DNA of 64,000 nucleotides from Erythrophleum ivorense (lineage: Eukaryota; Streptophyta; Magnoliopsida; Fabales; Fabaceae), in the NCBI GenBank assembly GCA_026724425.1, contig JAIUCV010001144.1, forward strand, positions 106,959 to 170,958, written 5' to 3'. A program made the position numbers and the translations under genes. The notes beneath the pieces were generated by a model that worked only from the letters and a program-made list of their open reading frames with translations, was not told where the DNA came from and did not search any database. Positions 46,951 to 59,165 of this stretch are shown piece after piece (within the stretch, counting starts at the first letter, position 1; each line of letters starts with the position of its first letter).

Positions 46951-47335
46951 ATGACATCGATGAATATAGAAAACGGGTAGCTTTTCCAGTGGTTCAAGAA
47001 CATGGCTCAAAATCGCGTTCCTTCTTCCTCCTTGACAGAAAATGGCGTGCCCTAGATTTTGACGAAGTGAACAGCGCAGAAAGAGATATGAAGAAGATGA
47101 CATTTTCGCAAAAATCTCTTTCCTTCTTCCTCCTTCACAGAAATCGTTTTCCCACTTCTTTGTAGCGAATTCAGATTCCTTCCATGGCGTTAGATGGAGT
47201 GAACCAACGGAGACCAACGAATGCGCTTGATTGAGGAAGAAATTGATGCGCTACGTTTTGGAGGCTTCGTTTGTATTCATAAAATTACTTAAATGCCCCT
47301 GGAGCCTACCCGTTTTCTATATTCATCGATGTCAT
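46951..47335. mobile_element. 385-bp element with perfect 30-bp terminal inverted repeats
   Basis: The left end (46951-46980, atgacatcgatgaatat...) is the exact reverse complement of the right end (47306-47335). The duplicated flank is TTT (46948-46950 and 47336-47338). Copies 1 and 2 have no element at the matching place (near 12778 and 36727), so the insertion is specific to this third copy and recent. The interior is GC-richer than the surroundings and holds a near-repeat, ttccttcttcctccttgacag (about 47019) / ttccttcttcctccttcacag (about 47120). No transposase. A 3-bp target would fit PIF/Harbinger or CACTA, but the end sequence fits neither well; superfamily open. Confidence 0.88.
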
Positions 47336-48009
47336 TTTATGGTGGTAAATTATTTTCTTATAAATGATCAGACAACAAATGCCTTAACACTTGAGCAAAA
47401 GTCAGCACGTAAATAAGATTGTATATAGAAATTTTCATATTCAAGCCAAATTTTCAAGCAGAACTACATATAATACAATCCAAATTTCTGATTAAACAAC
47501 ACGGACATTTCAATTCAAATTCAAGCAAACAACCAGATTCATTCTAACCACTCCCATATGCATTGAACAGAAAATTCAAAACCAATCTATAGAACCATTC
47601 ATAGCACCAACAGAAAAAATCATCCTTTGACAATTCATTCATGCGCTCTATGAAATAGCATGATTATAACATGATAATCCTATCTACAATTTTCATTCAT
47701 AAATAGAGCAGTGACCCTAGAAGCTATCGTTCTAGATTTACACTCATTAGCAAAGTTTAATCGAATATTGTTCAGATTATGAGTGAAAGCATCATTCAAG
47801 GTTCAACGTTCTACTTAGATGAGAAGGTTACAAAAGGTAAATCATAAAGAGCTCAGACAAAAATATACTCATATCCCAAATCAGGCGAAATTAACCACAC
47901 ATTCATTCCATGGACCAAAAATAAAAAGGGCATACAAAACCCTGACATCCCAGAAATCTCAGACCCAAAATTCCAAACATTAAAATCGAACCACCAACAT
48001 AGCCTCACG

Positions 48010-48540
48010 ATGAAGAAGACAAGAGACAAGGGAGACAATATGGAAGGTAAGACGAGGAGAAAAATGAAGAAGATGAAATGAGGAGAATACCTCTCAGATT
48101 TCTTTCTGTTCAGTCGACGACTTCAACAAGCCTTTAACACCATATTCGAGTAGGAAATGGTGAATCCTATTTTCTTCCTCTGCTCTCATGCCCGGTCTCT
48201 TTTATTTCTTGCCGTTGTTCTCCTTCTGCTGCTCTCTCACCGTCGTTTTCCCCAGAACCGAAAACAGAGCCTTTCCTTTCCTGGTTCGCTCCCTCCTTTA
48301 TAAGCAACTCAGAGTGTGATTGTCACTCTCCCCAAGCGCGTCTTTCTTTTGCCACTCGAGCCAGACTGTTGGGGAGGAGAATCATGGAACCGATTAAGCC
48401 TTTGTGCCCAACGCTCATCTCCTCTACTCACAGGTTTTTCTTCACTTTCGTTTACGATGAAGCAACAAATCGTTGAATCAGTGGTAAAGAGGAAGAATAA
48501 TTTTTTTCATATCTTTTGGTCCTTAAGCGAATTATAACAG
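48010..48540. promoter_or_regulatory. GC-richer promoter-like island (third copy)
   Basis: Third, diverged instance of the island at 13550. The TATA-like cctttataag (48295-48304) and the minus-strand pyrimidine-rich leader ending in a good splice-donor match are recognisable, although most small ORFs are not preserved. Conservation of these non-coding parts over coding frames is why I label it regulatory-like. Confidence 0.4.
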
Positions 48541-49099
48541 TTTTTTAAAAATAATTTTTTTTATTTTTAGATTCTTTATTATAATTTTCTGTTTTTTTTA
48601 CATTCTTTTTTTGTACTTTATTAATTAATTTCATTTGGCTGCTATCTTTTAAAATCTTTTTTTTTTATTATATATATATTTTTTATTTTTATCATTATTT
48701 ATTTATAATCTCTTTTTCTTACAAAAGTAAGATTACGTGAGAAAAAATTAAATATGACTAAATTAAAATTGACTAGGATTCAAATGACTCCTTTTTTATG
48801 ACTCTAATGATTTTTTTTTTTATTTTTTATTTTACTTTGACAATTTTTTATATTTAATTTTTTAATTATTTTATTAGCTCAAAATAATGTTAAAATTGAC
48901 CTAAAATTAATTTTGACTCAAATAAAAAAAGAATCCAAATTAAATTTAAATTAGCTCCAAAATTAGCTATGACCTAGATGACTTTGACATTACCTGGGTA
49001 AAATTTAAAATTTGAATGCTTTTAATTTAATGTGCTTTTTTAAAAAAAACTATTATCTTTAGAAAATGTTTAGACAAAATACAATGTTCATAGCTGAAC

Positions 49100-49863
49100 A
49101 CCTTAGAGTAATGGCTGCTTTAATAAGGAACATGACATAAGCTAAATATAAGCTCTCAAATGCGCAATAAGTCTTTGCTATCCATAGGTCACTTCCTAAA
49201 TCAAGTGATGTCAGTGCTCAAGCATTGTGAAGTTATGAGGATCTTTGAGGACATCTCTCACCATTTAAGCTTGAGGTAGAACTCAGAGAAGCTAACATAA
49301 TGTTGCATTAGTTGCATGAGTTGGACAACGTAATAGGAATAGTTCCTAACATAAGAAACAAAAAAGAAAGCAAAGACTTAGAATTGAAAAGGTAACCAAG
49401 CACCAAAGAGGCAAGTGTGGTGATAAAAAGGATGTATCAAAACCTAAATGGTATAACTACTAGAAGAAAAGTCATTTTGCTCAGGATTGTCTTAAGACTA
49501 AGAAGGTTTATTCCTATCTTAACTCTTCTTTCTCTTATATTTGTACACATGTATTTGTGACTCATTCTCTCCATGGTTGGATTATAGGTATAGGAGCAAC
49601 AAAACATGTAACTTGTAATTGTGTAGGCTTTGTGGATTATCATTGAATATTAGTGAGTAGACATTTTGTTATGATGGGTAATGGGGCAAAGGAAGAGATC
49701 TTAGGTGTAGAAACCTATTAGCTTACCTTGCACAATGAGCGTACGCTGCTCTTGCATGATATGCTTTATGCGCTTTCTATTCAATGTAATCTATTTTTAG
49801 TTTTAGCATTGATGGACTTAGGTTTTTCTTTAAATTTTAAAGATAATGGTTTGTTTTTTTTAA
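49100..49863 (+). pseudogene. Ty1/copia gag-protease fragment (left part)
   Basis: Plus-strand translation shows the end of copia gag (AAL-RN, SLPKSSDV, LELEEE-like stretch), a broken zinc knuckle (SHFAQDC near 49465), then the protease: WIIGIGATKHVT (from 49578), GFVDYH, MMGNGAKEEILGVETY, TLLLHDMLYALSIQCNLF, MDLGFS and NFKDNG. In the family the protease motif is WIID(T/S)GAT; here the catalytic Asp is replaced by Gly. Several stops are present. The sequence stops being copia at about 49863, before the integrase, where an inverted-repeat element begins. The reverse transcriptase part resumes at about 59166. Confidence 0.9.
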
Positions 49864-50138
49864 AGGTTAAATTTCACATAACTTCTTAAACTTTAAGTCA
49901 TGTGCGGATAATTCCCTAACCTTTAAAACCCAATAATAAACCCCTTTAAACTTTTAAATTTATATAAATAACATTTGGCTATTAGTTAGTTTATTATTTC
50001 ACTGATAAAGCATAATATGTCAAGAGGTTATTTGTATATAATCTAAAGTTTAGGGAAGTTATTTATACATAATTCGAAGCTTAAAGAAGATATCTGCACA
50101 AAGAATTAAGTTTAAGGGGTTCATTTTCACTAAGGGTG
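49864..50138. mobile_element. Foldback element at the left edge of the nest
   Basis: The first half (ttcacataacttcttaaactttaag...ccctaacctttaaa) is roughly the reverse complement of the second half (aagtttagggaagttatttatacataa...agtttaaggggttcat). Elements of this build ('ataa-ccccctaaact' ends) are common in plant genomes. A matching half in opposite orientation is at 58994-59165. No target duplication resolved. Confidence 0.65.
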
Positions 50139-50639
50139 TGAATGAGTAGGGTTTCACCCTAGTCCAAAGTGCAAATGTTTTTGGCCCATGGCCTAACTAT
50201 GGCTCGATTGTGACTAGGTCGTGGTCAGGCTAGTTGAGCCAACTGGGGCAATTTGGGCATGTTGATTTTTTTTATAACACTATAACAAAACAATTAAATA
50301 ACGACAGCTATATTTGTCACAAAAATATAATTTTCTATCATAAAACTAAATATTGTGACAAAAATTTTGTCGCAATGTTTTATGTTCTTTTTTCCTTTTG
50401 ACATAGACAAGACAAAATTTAAATAACAAAAAATTAGGTTAAAAAAACTCATAACTTTTATATTTAAAAATCTTTAATAATATTTGAAATCATAACAATT
50501 AATTTAATTAATAAATAAATTAATAAAATAATAAATCAATAAAATTAAATAATAAATTAAAAAATGAATCATTAAATAATTAATGAATTTATTAATGAAT
50601 AAATTAATAAATGAATGAAAATGATAATAAATATATTAA

Positions 50640-50870
50640 AAAAATTATTGTGATGGAATTGTGGTAGGACATTATCCTACCCCAATTTTGTTGCTATCTT
50701 TATAAAAATATACACAAATAAAATAAATTAAATATAAAGTATATATTAATAAATACATTATATTAATTACACATATTATATTAATAATATATTATAAATA
50801 AATAATATATGAAATTATAGACATGTGGTAAGGCAATGCCCTACCATCTTTTCGTTGCTAAAGGTGAAGT
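50640..50870. repeat. Left subterminal hairpin repeats of the CACTA element
   Basis: Two similar hairpins: ggtaggacattatcctacc (50663-50681) and ggtaaggcaatgccctacc (near 50827-50845). Each is followed after a few bases by ttttgttgct / tttcgttgct. Confidence 0.75.
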
Positions 50871-52019
50871 AAGGATTAAAAAAATAACTTTTTAATAAAT
50901 AATAATAATAATAATTTATTGAATAATAATATTATGATATTTTTAGTGATAATAATAATTTATGTTTCAAATAATTATCTAAAATTACAAGTTAATATTA
51001 AAATATCATAACATCGGATTTTTATTTTAGGTTTAATTAATATATTTTTATTAAGAAGTTTACTTTACTTAATTCTTTTATATAAATAAATTATTGTTAT
51101 CGTAATGATTCAGATTCAAAAAAAGAATTGTAAATATAATTTTTATGTATAAAAACATAAAATAAATATATTTGTACATACAAAAAATAATGAAATATGA
51201 AGAAAAAGAAATTGAGAAAAGAAATTAATAGAAAAAATAATCAAGAAAAGCAAAACAAAGCAAGTAACTTATGGTGTCATGGTGTTGTCTTCTATCATCA
51301 AGAATTGGAGATGATACATGAATTCATCTTCTATAAGAAAAAATGAATGAATTAAAGATAGATTAGGATAAATGAATTGCAAGAGAGAAAAGAAATATTA
51401 ACTTATCTTATTTATCATCATCTTCTAATATCATGTTGTGCGAAGAAATAAAAAAAATTATGAAGAAAAAAATGAAATGCAAGATGTGGAGAGAAAGCTA
51501 TGAAAGAAAAAATGAAATGGAAAAATGATGATGAAAGTGAAAAGGCCTAACTTTGAATTACAAGAGATAGAGATAGAAAAGAGACAAAGTTATATAGAGA
51601 TGAAGAGATTGGAGATCTATAAAGATAAGGAAAAGATGAAGTTGTATATTTGTAGGGAGAAAAGGAGTAAAAATTTTAAAGTTTTGTATTTCATGCTAGC
51701 GGGCAATACAGAGAGTTTAATTTAATTTTTTAGTGGTTCTCGCGAGAGAGCCAATTTTAGCATTAAGACAAAAGGTTAATCTTTGTTTTTGTTTTATTTT
51801 GTTTTGTTTTTTCATCTTTTGCATTAATAGCTTGTTTCTTTTATATATGAATACACACACACATAAAAAACTAAATTTATAGTTAGTTATATGATGCATC
51901 ACAAAAATATTAAATTTTAAAAAAAAAACTATGAAATTATTATATAAGAACAATTACATAAATTAAAATATATTAAATACTAATTAAAAATAGATTAAAT
52001 TTTAACAAATCCTTCAACA

Positions 52020-53420
52020 ATTACTCACTTCCTATCTCATTATCTTCATCTTCCATGTTATTATCTTGATCTTGAAGCATAGGCATTTCTAGCTTATATA
52101 TGGAGCTTGTGCCAGCTTCATTATCATGCGATTGTGAGTATTGTTGAAAAAAACTCTTATATTGACTTAATTCAGCTTTAGTATTTTTTTTTTCAATATG
52201 TTTTCGTTGCTCACAAAGCAAAGTATTATGAGGATCTTTTATAAAAGCTATACATTCATTTTTTATAACTTTTTAAATATAGGTAGAGTGATTGTAGGTA
52301 GGCTAGCTCTTGAGACTCAGTGAATCTAATCATTGGATTTTCATATATATTATGGTACATACTTCTTAAACCATATACTAATCCTTTTTTCTTTCATCCT
52401 CTAACAACTTGCATCTATAAAGCTAGTTTTGATATATCCTCTCCCCTACTCTTTGCCTTAAGTTTTAGTTGTAGAAACTCATTTTGAAAAGTAAATAAAA
52501 GAGCCCAAATTAAAAAAAAAGAGTCTAAATTAGAAATATACTACTGAGCAAACTCATTCTAAAAATAGCCAAAATTAGAAAGATATAATTGCATGTATAA
52601 TAGTAAATATAAAATGATACTTATATATATAGTTTCTCATTTTTTATCAACACAAGTGTCATTATTTTTATGGATTCTAAGGTAGACCTTAGAATATTTA
52701 GATGGTCTCCCCAATTCTTTTACTTTAAGAATAAAATATTGTTAGTTAGAAATATATTTAAAATAATAATAACTAATTGTTAAAAATGTAACAAAAATAA
52801 TAATTATATAGTTAAAGAAATAAAATTAGTTATAAATCTTTTAGCATGTTCAAGTATAGAAATTGAGTGGCTAAGAGTTAATCTTTGGAAAGCATGAAAA
52901 AGTGGGAAAAAACCTCAATGGATTGGAGATTTGATTTAGAATCAACTTTGTGACAAGTAGTGTACTCCACAATGCCAAACCTTATGTGAGCAAATGCGAA
53001 AAAATTGGGCCTCCTGTTTTGAGTAGGGTTGAATTGAATATTAATTAAAAATATACTTAAAATTATTGAAACTATACATTTTTATGTTCTTGTGGAACTT
53101 CTTTCCATCTACTCTATAGTCCTTCATATTTACTTTTAAAAATATTAATAATATAAGTACAAACTGTATCAATATTTGGTTCAAATTTATATAAAATAAA
53201 TGTTAAAAGTATGTGTAAAAAATAAAGATTCATAGTGAGAGTGAAATAATAAAAAAATGTATAATAACTTGTTATTGCTTATAAATGTAATAAATTGTTT
53301 TTGGATAATGCTAGGTTGCAACTCTTGATGAGAAGGAGAAGAGGGAGGAGGAAGAGGAGTGAAGTTATCTTGCTTAGGAGTAGGAGTGAAGTGAGATTGT
53401 GATCGATATTTCCTTAATGA
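52020..53420 (-). pseudogene. Probable second CACTA ORF (Transposase_24-like), decayed
   Basis: Several minus-strand pieces hint at the plant transposase family PF03004: ELGRPSKYSKVYLRIHKNNDTCVDKK (about 52650-52735; shown across one frame) resembles the 'LF--TH--KDGT-VD-K' motif, and a Pro/Ser-rich stretch precedes it near 53330. The downstream end, 52021-52221, encodes a Gln-rich, acidic tail (SQYKSFFQQYSQSHDNEAG). The order TNP2 then this ORF, both in the same direction, is usual for plant CACTA elements. Frames are broken and my identification rests on one motif. Confidence 0.4.
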
Positions 53421-53560
53421 TAATCCATGTCAAGACACTTAAGTAAAATAATTATAGGAAATAAAAAAGTTATATTAACTAAAATTTTGTATGTACATAA
53501 TAATAATTTCCATTTTCTCTCATTGCGCATAAGTATACATGTAAATATATCAAAATTTAA

Positions 53561-53608
<48 letters not shown>
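53561..53608. repeat. ATT microsatellite, 16 repeats
   Basis: A perfect ATT run inside the CACTA element. The Leu-rich and Ile-rich ORFs across it are artefacts of the repeat. Confidence 0.95.
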
Positions 53609-53610
<2 letters not shown>

Positions 53611-54589
53611 ATGAGAACCAAAGTTTAGTAAAGAGGTGTGTGTGGCAAAATGCAATGAAAAAAATATATGTATATATATGGATTTGTAAAATATATAAAT
53701 AATACCTTTAAGTGACTTTATCTTTATCCTAACATATAATCTCATGTACTAAAGTCTATAGCGTTACAAAAGTATACCAAGGTCGAAAATTATAAGTAAC
53801 ATGTATAATAATATAAACAAGTACAATAATATAATAAAAGTTTTACATTTGTTTCTTATAAGTAATATCAAGTACAATGATATAATAAAAGTTCTGACAT
53901 TTGTTTATTATAAGTCATGTTTTCTTCTCATATTTTTTTTCCTATTGTTTAACATTTTGATTTAACATACTTTTCATTTCATCATTTCATACAACAAATA
54001 GGAAAATAATTGAAAATTATAATTAAATAGAAGATAAAAATTTAATACAAACCAAATGTATGAATTTATTGATTATTTTTATTATGATGACTCTTATAAA
54101 AACTCTTATATAGTCTTATTATTTTCTTAAAATTGTGAGTTTGAAAGTCTACAATATATTTAAGGTTTGGATGTAATATGCTTCTAGAAGATATTGCTTC
54201 ATTCATACTTGGATAACTTTAATGGCCAGGGATATCTTTGTATCTATAACTATACTATATAATGTGAAATAGTTCCAATACCATAAATCATCCGTTTGGC
54301 CTTTCTTTCTGTTGCTGCTTGTATCAAGAGCTTTATCTCTTTAGATAATTGTTTTGGTGATAATTGTCGCATTGGAGGACTAGTCCTACCTCTAAATTTG
54401 ATATACTCATTCTGAACAGAAGACAAATGCATAGTCTACCAAAACATACCTACATAGGTGGCTTCTGATTTTTTTTTTTTTATCAATATAATGACTGTTC
54501 TTCAAATGCATAGCTTGATGAAGTTCAACTGGTATTGCCTCCCTGTCAAAATTATTTTTCAAAATCTCCCAATAAAATCATACTAGATT

Positions 54590-56545
54590 AGAGCCCGTAA
54601 TAAAAATGAAGGCAAAGTTGGATGCTTTATTTTTCTTACAGGGAATTTAGCTTTTGATTTTACCACTTTTCCATCAACTAATTCTTGTAGCTGCAAGTCT
54701 CTTCACCTGCAATATTCTTTTAAATTCATTCTAGCTTTTATGTTGTCCTTAGTCTTTCTTTTCACATCCATAACAGTAAAAAATATTGTTAAATACATTT
54801 TTTTTTTAATATATGCATGACATCTAAATTATGTTGAATCAACATATGTTTCTAATATGGAAGCTCCCATAATATACTCTATTTCTTCTAGTTGTGATAT
54901 TACCTATAGCCTGACAATCTAAAAATGCCTTGATCAATACTCTTGGATGGATCTTCACATGTTTCCACAATTCTTTTCCATCCAATCTTGGTGGAGAGAG
55001 ATCATTTTCAACTTTGTTTTTTTCTTATCTTTATTCCTTCTAAAAACATAGTTTATAGGTAGAAACTATCGATGACAATCAAGTTAGGAATTCTTTCCTC
55101 CCATGCTTCAGGGTAAAAGCTTTTGAGTTTTTTATACAATAAGGACAAGTTAATTTTCTAACAGTACTCTATCCTGAAAACATCCTATATACTGGAAAGT
55201 CATTTATTATCCACATCAATGCTACTTGCATCTAAAAGTTCTACTTCTTTGAGATATCACATGTAGATACTCTTTTTTTCCATAACAATTTTAACTTATC
55301 AATCAATGGTTGCAAGAATACATCAATCTTTATTTTTGGATTTTGTGGTTTGGGAATAATTATTGTAATAAGTAAGGAGTAGTCATGCAAACTTCAGAAG
55401 AGAGATTATAATGAGTAATTATCACAAGCTAGCGTGAATATGGTGAAGCAGACTCATTGTAAGGAGTGAACCCATTTGTGCAAAGACTAAGATGAACATT
55501 TCTTGTTTCCATCGCAAAATTGGGATACATTCTATTAAAATGTTTCCACACTTCTCCATCAGATGGATGACACAATACACCTGCATGCCTTCTATTATCC
55601 TAATGCCATTGCATAAGCTTAGCAAAATTCATCGAATCATAAAGCCTTTGCAATCTAAGGGTAATTAGTAAATAATAAATTCTTTTAAATGGAATCTTTC
55701 TTTAATTTTATCTTTGACTAAATCAACTAGTTTTATATCACTATGCTCTATAGAATCTACACATTCCATCTATGTCATCTTTATAATATAATATATATCC
55801 ATTGACACAAACATCAATTTTTTGTTTAAATAGACCAAGTTTTGATATTATCTTCTTTGTTTGATGCCAATTATTAGGTACAACATTTTTAGGCGAGCAA
55901 TTATTTTTCAAAGGACTTGCAAATTGGTTAAAACTATATTGTAACATATTACTGTTAGATTTAATATTTAACATTTTTATAACAACAGACAACTCAAACT
56001 GATTATTGCATCCTACCCAAAGTGGTTGCTCATATGCATTTAGTAAATCAAAACATTGTTAGGCTTCCAAATTTGCCAATTTTTTTGACAGAATTATCAT
56101 CATTATCTACTTGAACATAGCTATCAACATTAAATTTAGGACAAACTGCTTTAAAAATTATTCTTTCATATTTATTATTATGATCATCATTCACTAATCG
56201 TGATGAGCTGAATGTTCCAACATGTGTGTTAGGTATTGGGAATGGTTTGATTACACTGTGACATATCTAATACCAATATCCAAGTTGAAACTCTCTTTTA
56301 TAAAGATCAATTTTTACTTTATCAGGAGTATGATATGTTGTATTTTTATGTGTAAAATAAGGACATCTAATTTTTCTTCCTACTAACCTTGATCATTTTT
56401 CACATATGAAAGTAATAAACTCTTTTACTTCTTGTAAAAATTCATTAGTATATCATTTACATCCAAGATTCAATTTATTATACATACACCTTCGATTGCT
56501 ATGATTTTTCATTTTTGTTATAATAAACATTTTAAATATTACTTT
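54590..56545 (-). pseudogene. TNP2-type CACTA transposase pseudogene
   Basis: Read from right to left on the minus strand. A transposase-associated N-terminal domain comes first (YTNEFLQEVKEFITFICEK, about 56400-56470). Then SKLGLFKQKIDVCVNGYILYY (about 55790-55855), the 'LGL-Y-KIDAC-N-C-LY' motif. Then GVLCHPSDGEVWKHFNRMYP and RNVHLSLCTNGFTP (55450-55605), the hallmark 'HPSDG-AWK-F...RNVRLGLCTDGF-PF'. Then a 'DFP-Y-MFSGWST' piece (about 55190), LPY-...HNLDVMHI-KKNVFNNI (about 54810-54880), and RDLQLQELVDGKVVKSKAKF (about 54640-54700). Order and content match TNP2 (PF02992). Many stops and frameshifts, so it is inactive, but most motifs are still readable, pointing to moderate age. Confidence 0.88.
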
Positions 56546-58120
56546 ACAATTTTTGATAACAAAATTTGCCTTTCATACATAAATAATATCACTAGATTTT
56601 TGTATATTAATTTATTAATTTTACCTAGATATCTATCTCCATTACATTATTATATCATAAAAGAATAAATAAATGATTATTTATAATCAATAAATCATAA
56701 AAATTAATATACTTATATATTTCATATAAATATTATATTTACCTTGACAGGTTGAGATGAACAAAATATCCATTTGAAACTAATTCTCCACTTGGGTGAT
56801 GAAATTCTAAAAAATTTGAGTGAGAAAATAAGATGGCCAAATTTTGACTAAGAAAATGAGAACAAAGTTATGAGAAGAGAGTTATAAGAAGAGAGTAAGA
56901 GATAGATATAATGCCACCAAAGTTTATATAAGTAACAAATCAAAGGCTTTTTCCATGGTCATTTTTTAACGGTTATTTTTTTTTTTCAGCAACTTTTTTT
57001 TTCAACGGCTATCAACAGTCTTTTTATTTTATTTACTTATAAAAAATATACATTTATGTAATTCTAAGTACAAATCACTTTTTTATATATAAAATATAAA
57101 AAATTTTGAGAACATTGATTATCTCCAATAATAATTTTATTTACTTATTATATCCTTTATATTTATTGTATATGTATTAAAATTACAATAATTAATAATA
57201 TTTGAATATTATATTTGTTTCAAGGCAACAAAAAAATGGTTGGATAGTATCTAACCACTATTCTGTCACCATGTATAGCGATATTATCCAACCACTTTTT
57301 TGTCATTGGGTTACTTTTTTTTTCCCCTTTTTTTATAATGAATAACTTATTATTAATATCATTATAAATTATAATGATAAATATCATTAATGTAAATTAT
57401 AATATAATTTATATAATTATATTACTTGCATTTATGATATTTATTTCATAATATATTTATTAAAATTATAATAATTAATAATATTTGAATATTTAAATTA
57501 TTAATATTTATATCTTTTTTTTGCAGACTTTTTTGTTGCTAAGTTATTCTTTTTTTTTCTTATAATAAATATTATTAATATAATTTATATAATTATATTA
57601 CTTACATTTATAACATATAATTCATAATATATTTATGATATATTTATAGTGTATTCTTTTTACTATATTATATTTTAAATATATATATTATTTATCTAAA
57701 TTAAAAATTAATATTACTTATATTTATTTAAAATATAATTTGAATATTTTAATTAATAATATTTACATATTTTTTATGCAATATTTATATATTTTTTATG
57801 TAACTTTTTAATTATAATACTATTTATCTGACTTAAGGTGATAAAATATTTATTTTTATATAATATGTAATTTTTTTACTTGATAATAAATATTGTTAAT
57901 ATAAATTATAACATAATTTATATAATTATACTCTAATAAGAATTTATAACAAATTTATAACTTATTTATAATATAGTTATAACATATTTTTGTAATATAT
58001 TATATTTGAAAATTATATATATTTGGTATTTATTTAAATTAAAAATTAATATTATTTATAATTATTTTTATATAACAATTAATTTTTTCATAAATTTTTA
58101 TCATATATATATTTGGCCAT

Positions 58121-58244
58121 AGAACATTGGTTGGGTTATCTAACCATTATTCTGTCATTACAAATGGTGACAGAATAATACAACCATTATTTTGTTGCTA
58201 TTTGTGACAACAGAATAATGGTTAGATAACCCAACCAATGTTCT
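58121..58244. repeat. 124-bp palindrome near the CACTA right end
   Basis: The left arm starts agaacattggttgggtta (58121) and is mirrored exactly by taacccaaccaatgttct ending at 58244. Pairing continues through ctaaccattattctgtc; about 35 bp or more of each arm pair without mismatch. The middle has a second pair of tggtgacagaataat / attattttgttgct units. Shorter relatives lie at about 57237-57300 (ggttggatagtatctaacca). Confidence 0.92.
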
Positions 58245-58993
58245 ATTGCCCATCTTTTCTTTGTATTTTTTATTAATAAATAAATAGATTGTCATCATTT
58301 GTCACAATTTTTTGTTATAATATATATATATATATATATATTCTTGTAGTGTAAAACTTTGAAATTTTGAAGGCCCATATTTTTGCATCAACTTAACCAT
58401 TTTGGCAATATGGCCACTCATTTTGATACTTTTTTTTTCGAGAATTACATAATCAAAATGAAAAAATGTGGGTTAATGGTAAGAAATAAGAAAAAATATA
58501 GATATATTGGCTAAAAACTTCAAAATGCGATAATTTAGAGTTAGGTGGTTTGATTAGGTGTTTTTTTAATATTTTCTCAACCTAAACCACTGCCTGGCTA
58601 TTTCCCCCCAAAAGGTCGTTTACTATCTCAAATCAAGGTTTTCTTTTTTACTTTTAAATTCAAATAATATATTTTTTTTATCTTATTTTTTTCTTGTTTG
58701 AATGTAATAATCATACTCAAGAGGGGTCTAGTAGAAGCCTTGATTCTTTTAGCTATTTATAATTTGTAAAATATGTCTAAAAATTTTTAACTAAAATTAT
58801 ACAATAGCCTTTAAAAAAGAATTCTTTTCAATTTAGTCTATATACTTTTTTATTATTTATATTTCCATCAGGTTAGGTTAAGCTTCACTAGTTGGGAAGG
58901 AGGTTTTGGTCATCTAGCCTAACCCGATTCTTTTTTTTTTTTGGCCTAACTCATGTGAACAAACACCAGACCAGTTAGGTTAAATGAACACCT

Positions 58994-59165
58994 TTAATTG
59001 TTATCAACGTATCACACTTTATTAGTAAAATAATAAACTAGCTAATAGCAGAGGGTTATCTGTACAAATTTGAAGGTTTTAGGGGGTTTCATTGTCAGGT
59101 TTTAAAGGTCAGGGGAATTATTTACATATAATCCAAAGTTCATGGGGGTTCTATAAAATATACTC
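58994..59165. mobile_element. Right half of the inverted-repeat element around the nest
   Basis: Its reverse complement aligns with 49866-50030 (cctttaaaacc, then aaacccc, tattagytagtttattattt and taataaag), at roughly 70 % identity by eye. It therefore closes the outermost inserted layer. Copia sequence resumes just to its right. Confidence 0.6.

Larger units (their letters stand above)
45659..49095. repeat. Diverged third copy of the 11.3-16.3 kb part of the duplication
   Basis: It begins tgtcacacctaaaatgtgat, matching 11255 and 35214, and ends near agacaaaatacaatgttcatag, matching about 16265 and 38190. All landmarks are in the same order: tgtcaatcaca, tttttcatttaagtaaaaag, atcgatgaagtatctc / accgatgaaatatctc, the promoter-like island (48010-48540), and aaaattgacctaaaatta. 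It has no solo LTR at the site used in copy 1 and keeps much of the 465 bp missing from copy 2, which shows copy 2 suffered the deletion. The TGTCACAC start hints that the block is itself an LTR-type or other dispersed element, but I see no TG...CA pair with a target duplication. A run of eleven G is at 45783-45793 and a run of about twenty T near 46090. Confidence 0.85.
50278..58351 (-). mobile_element. CACTA (En/Spm-type) transposon, 8074 bp, with TAA target duplication
   Basis: The left end is CACTATAACAAAAC (50278) and the right end is ...TTCTTGTAGTG (58351), which reads CACTACAAGAA on the minus strand. TAA flanks both sides (50275-50277 and 58352-58354). Subterminal regions carry hairpin-forming repeats (50640-50860; 57235-57300; 58121-58244), as expected of binding sites for a CACTA regulator protein. 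Inside, on the minus strand, are a decayed TNP2 transposase (54590-56545) and a second, less clear ORF (52020-53420). The ends look intact while the genes are dead, so movement would need a transposase from elsewhere. The right end has an AT run of about 22 bp (58320-58341). AT-rich stretches 50880-52010, 53610-54250 and 56550-58120 hold no recognisable gene. Confidence 0.92.
50139..58993. mobile_element. hAT-like element split by the CACTA insertion
   Basis: The left end, aagggtgtgaatgagtagggtt (about 50142), and the reverse of the right end, aaaggtgttcatttaacctaa (about 58990), form imperfect terminal repeats of the 'gggtgttca' kind. Both end regions carry ggcctaa / ttaggcc motifs. Only about 140 bp on the left and 640 bp on the right belong to it; the rest is the CACTA element. 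It seems non-autonomous. The right part (58355-58990) has no gene. Confidence 0.5.

Noticed and set aside
53427..53745. Leu-rich and Ile-rich ORFs
   Set aside because: They are translations of the ATT microsatellite.
55422..55625. 67-codon minus-strand ORF
   Set aside because: It is a shifted frame of the TNP2 hallmark region; the true transposase frame is the neighbouring one.
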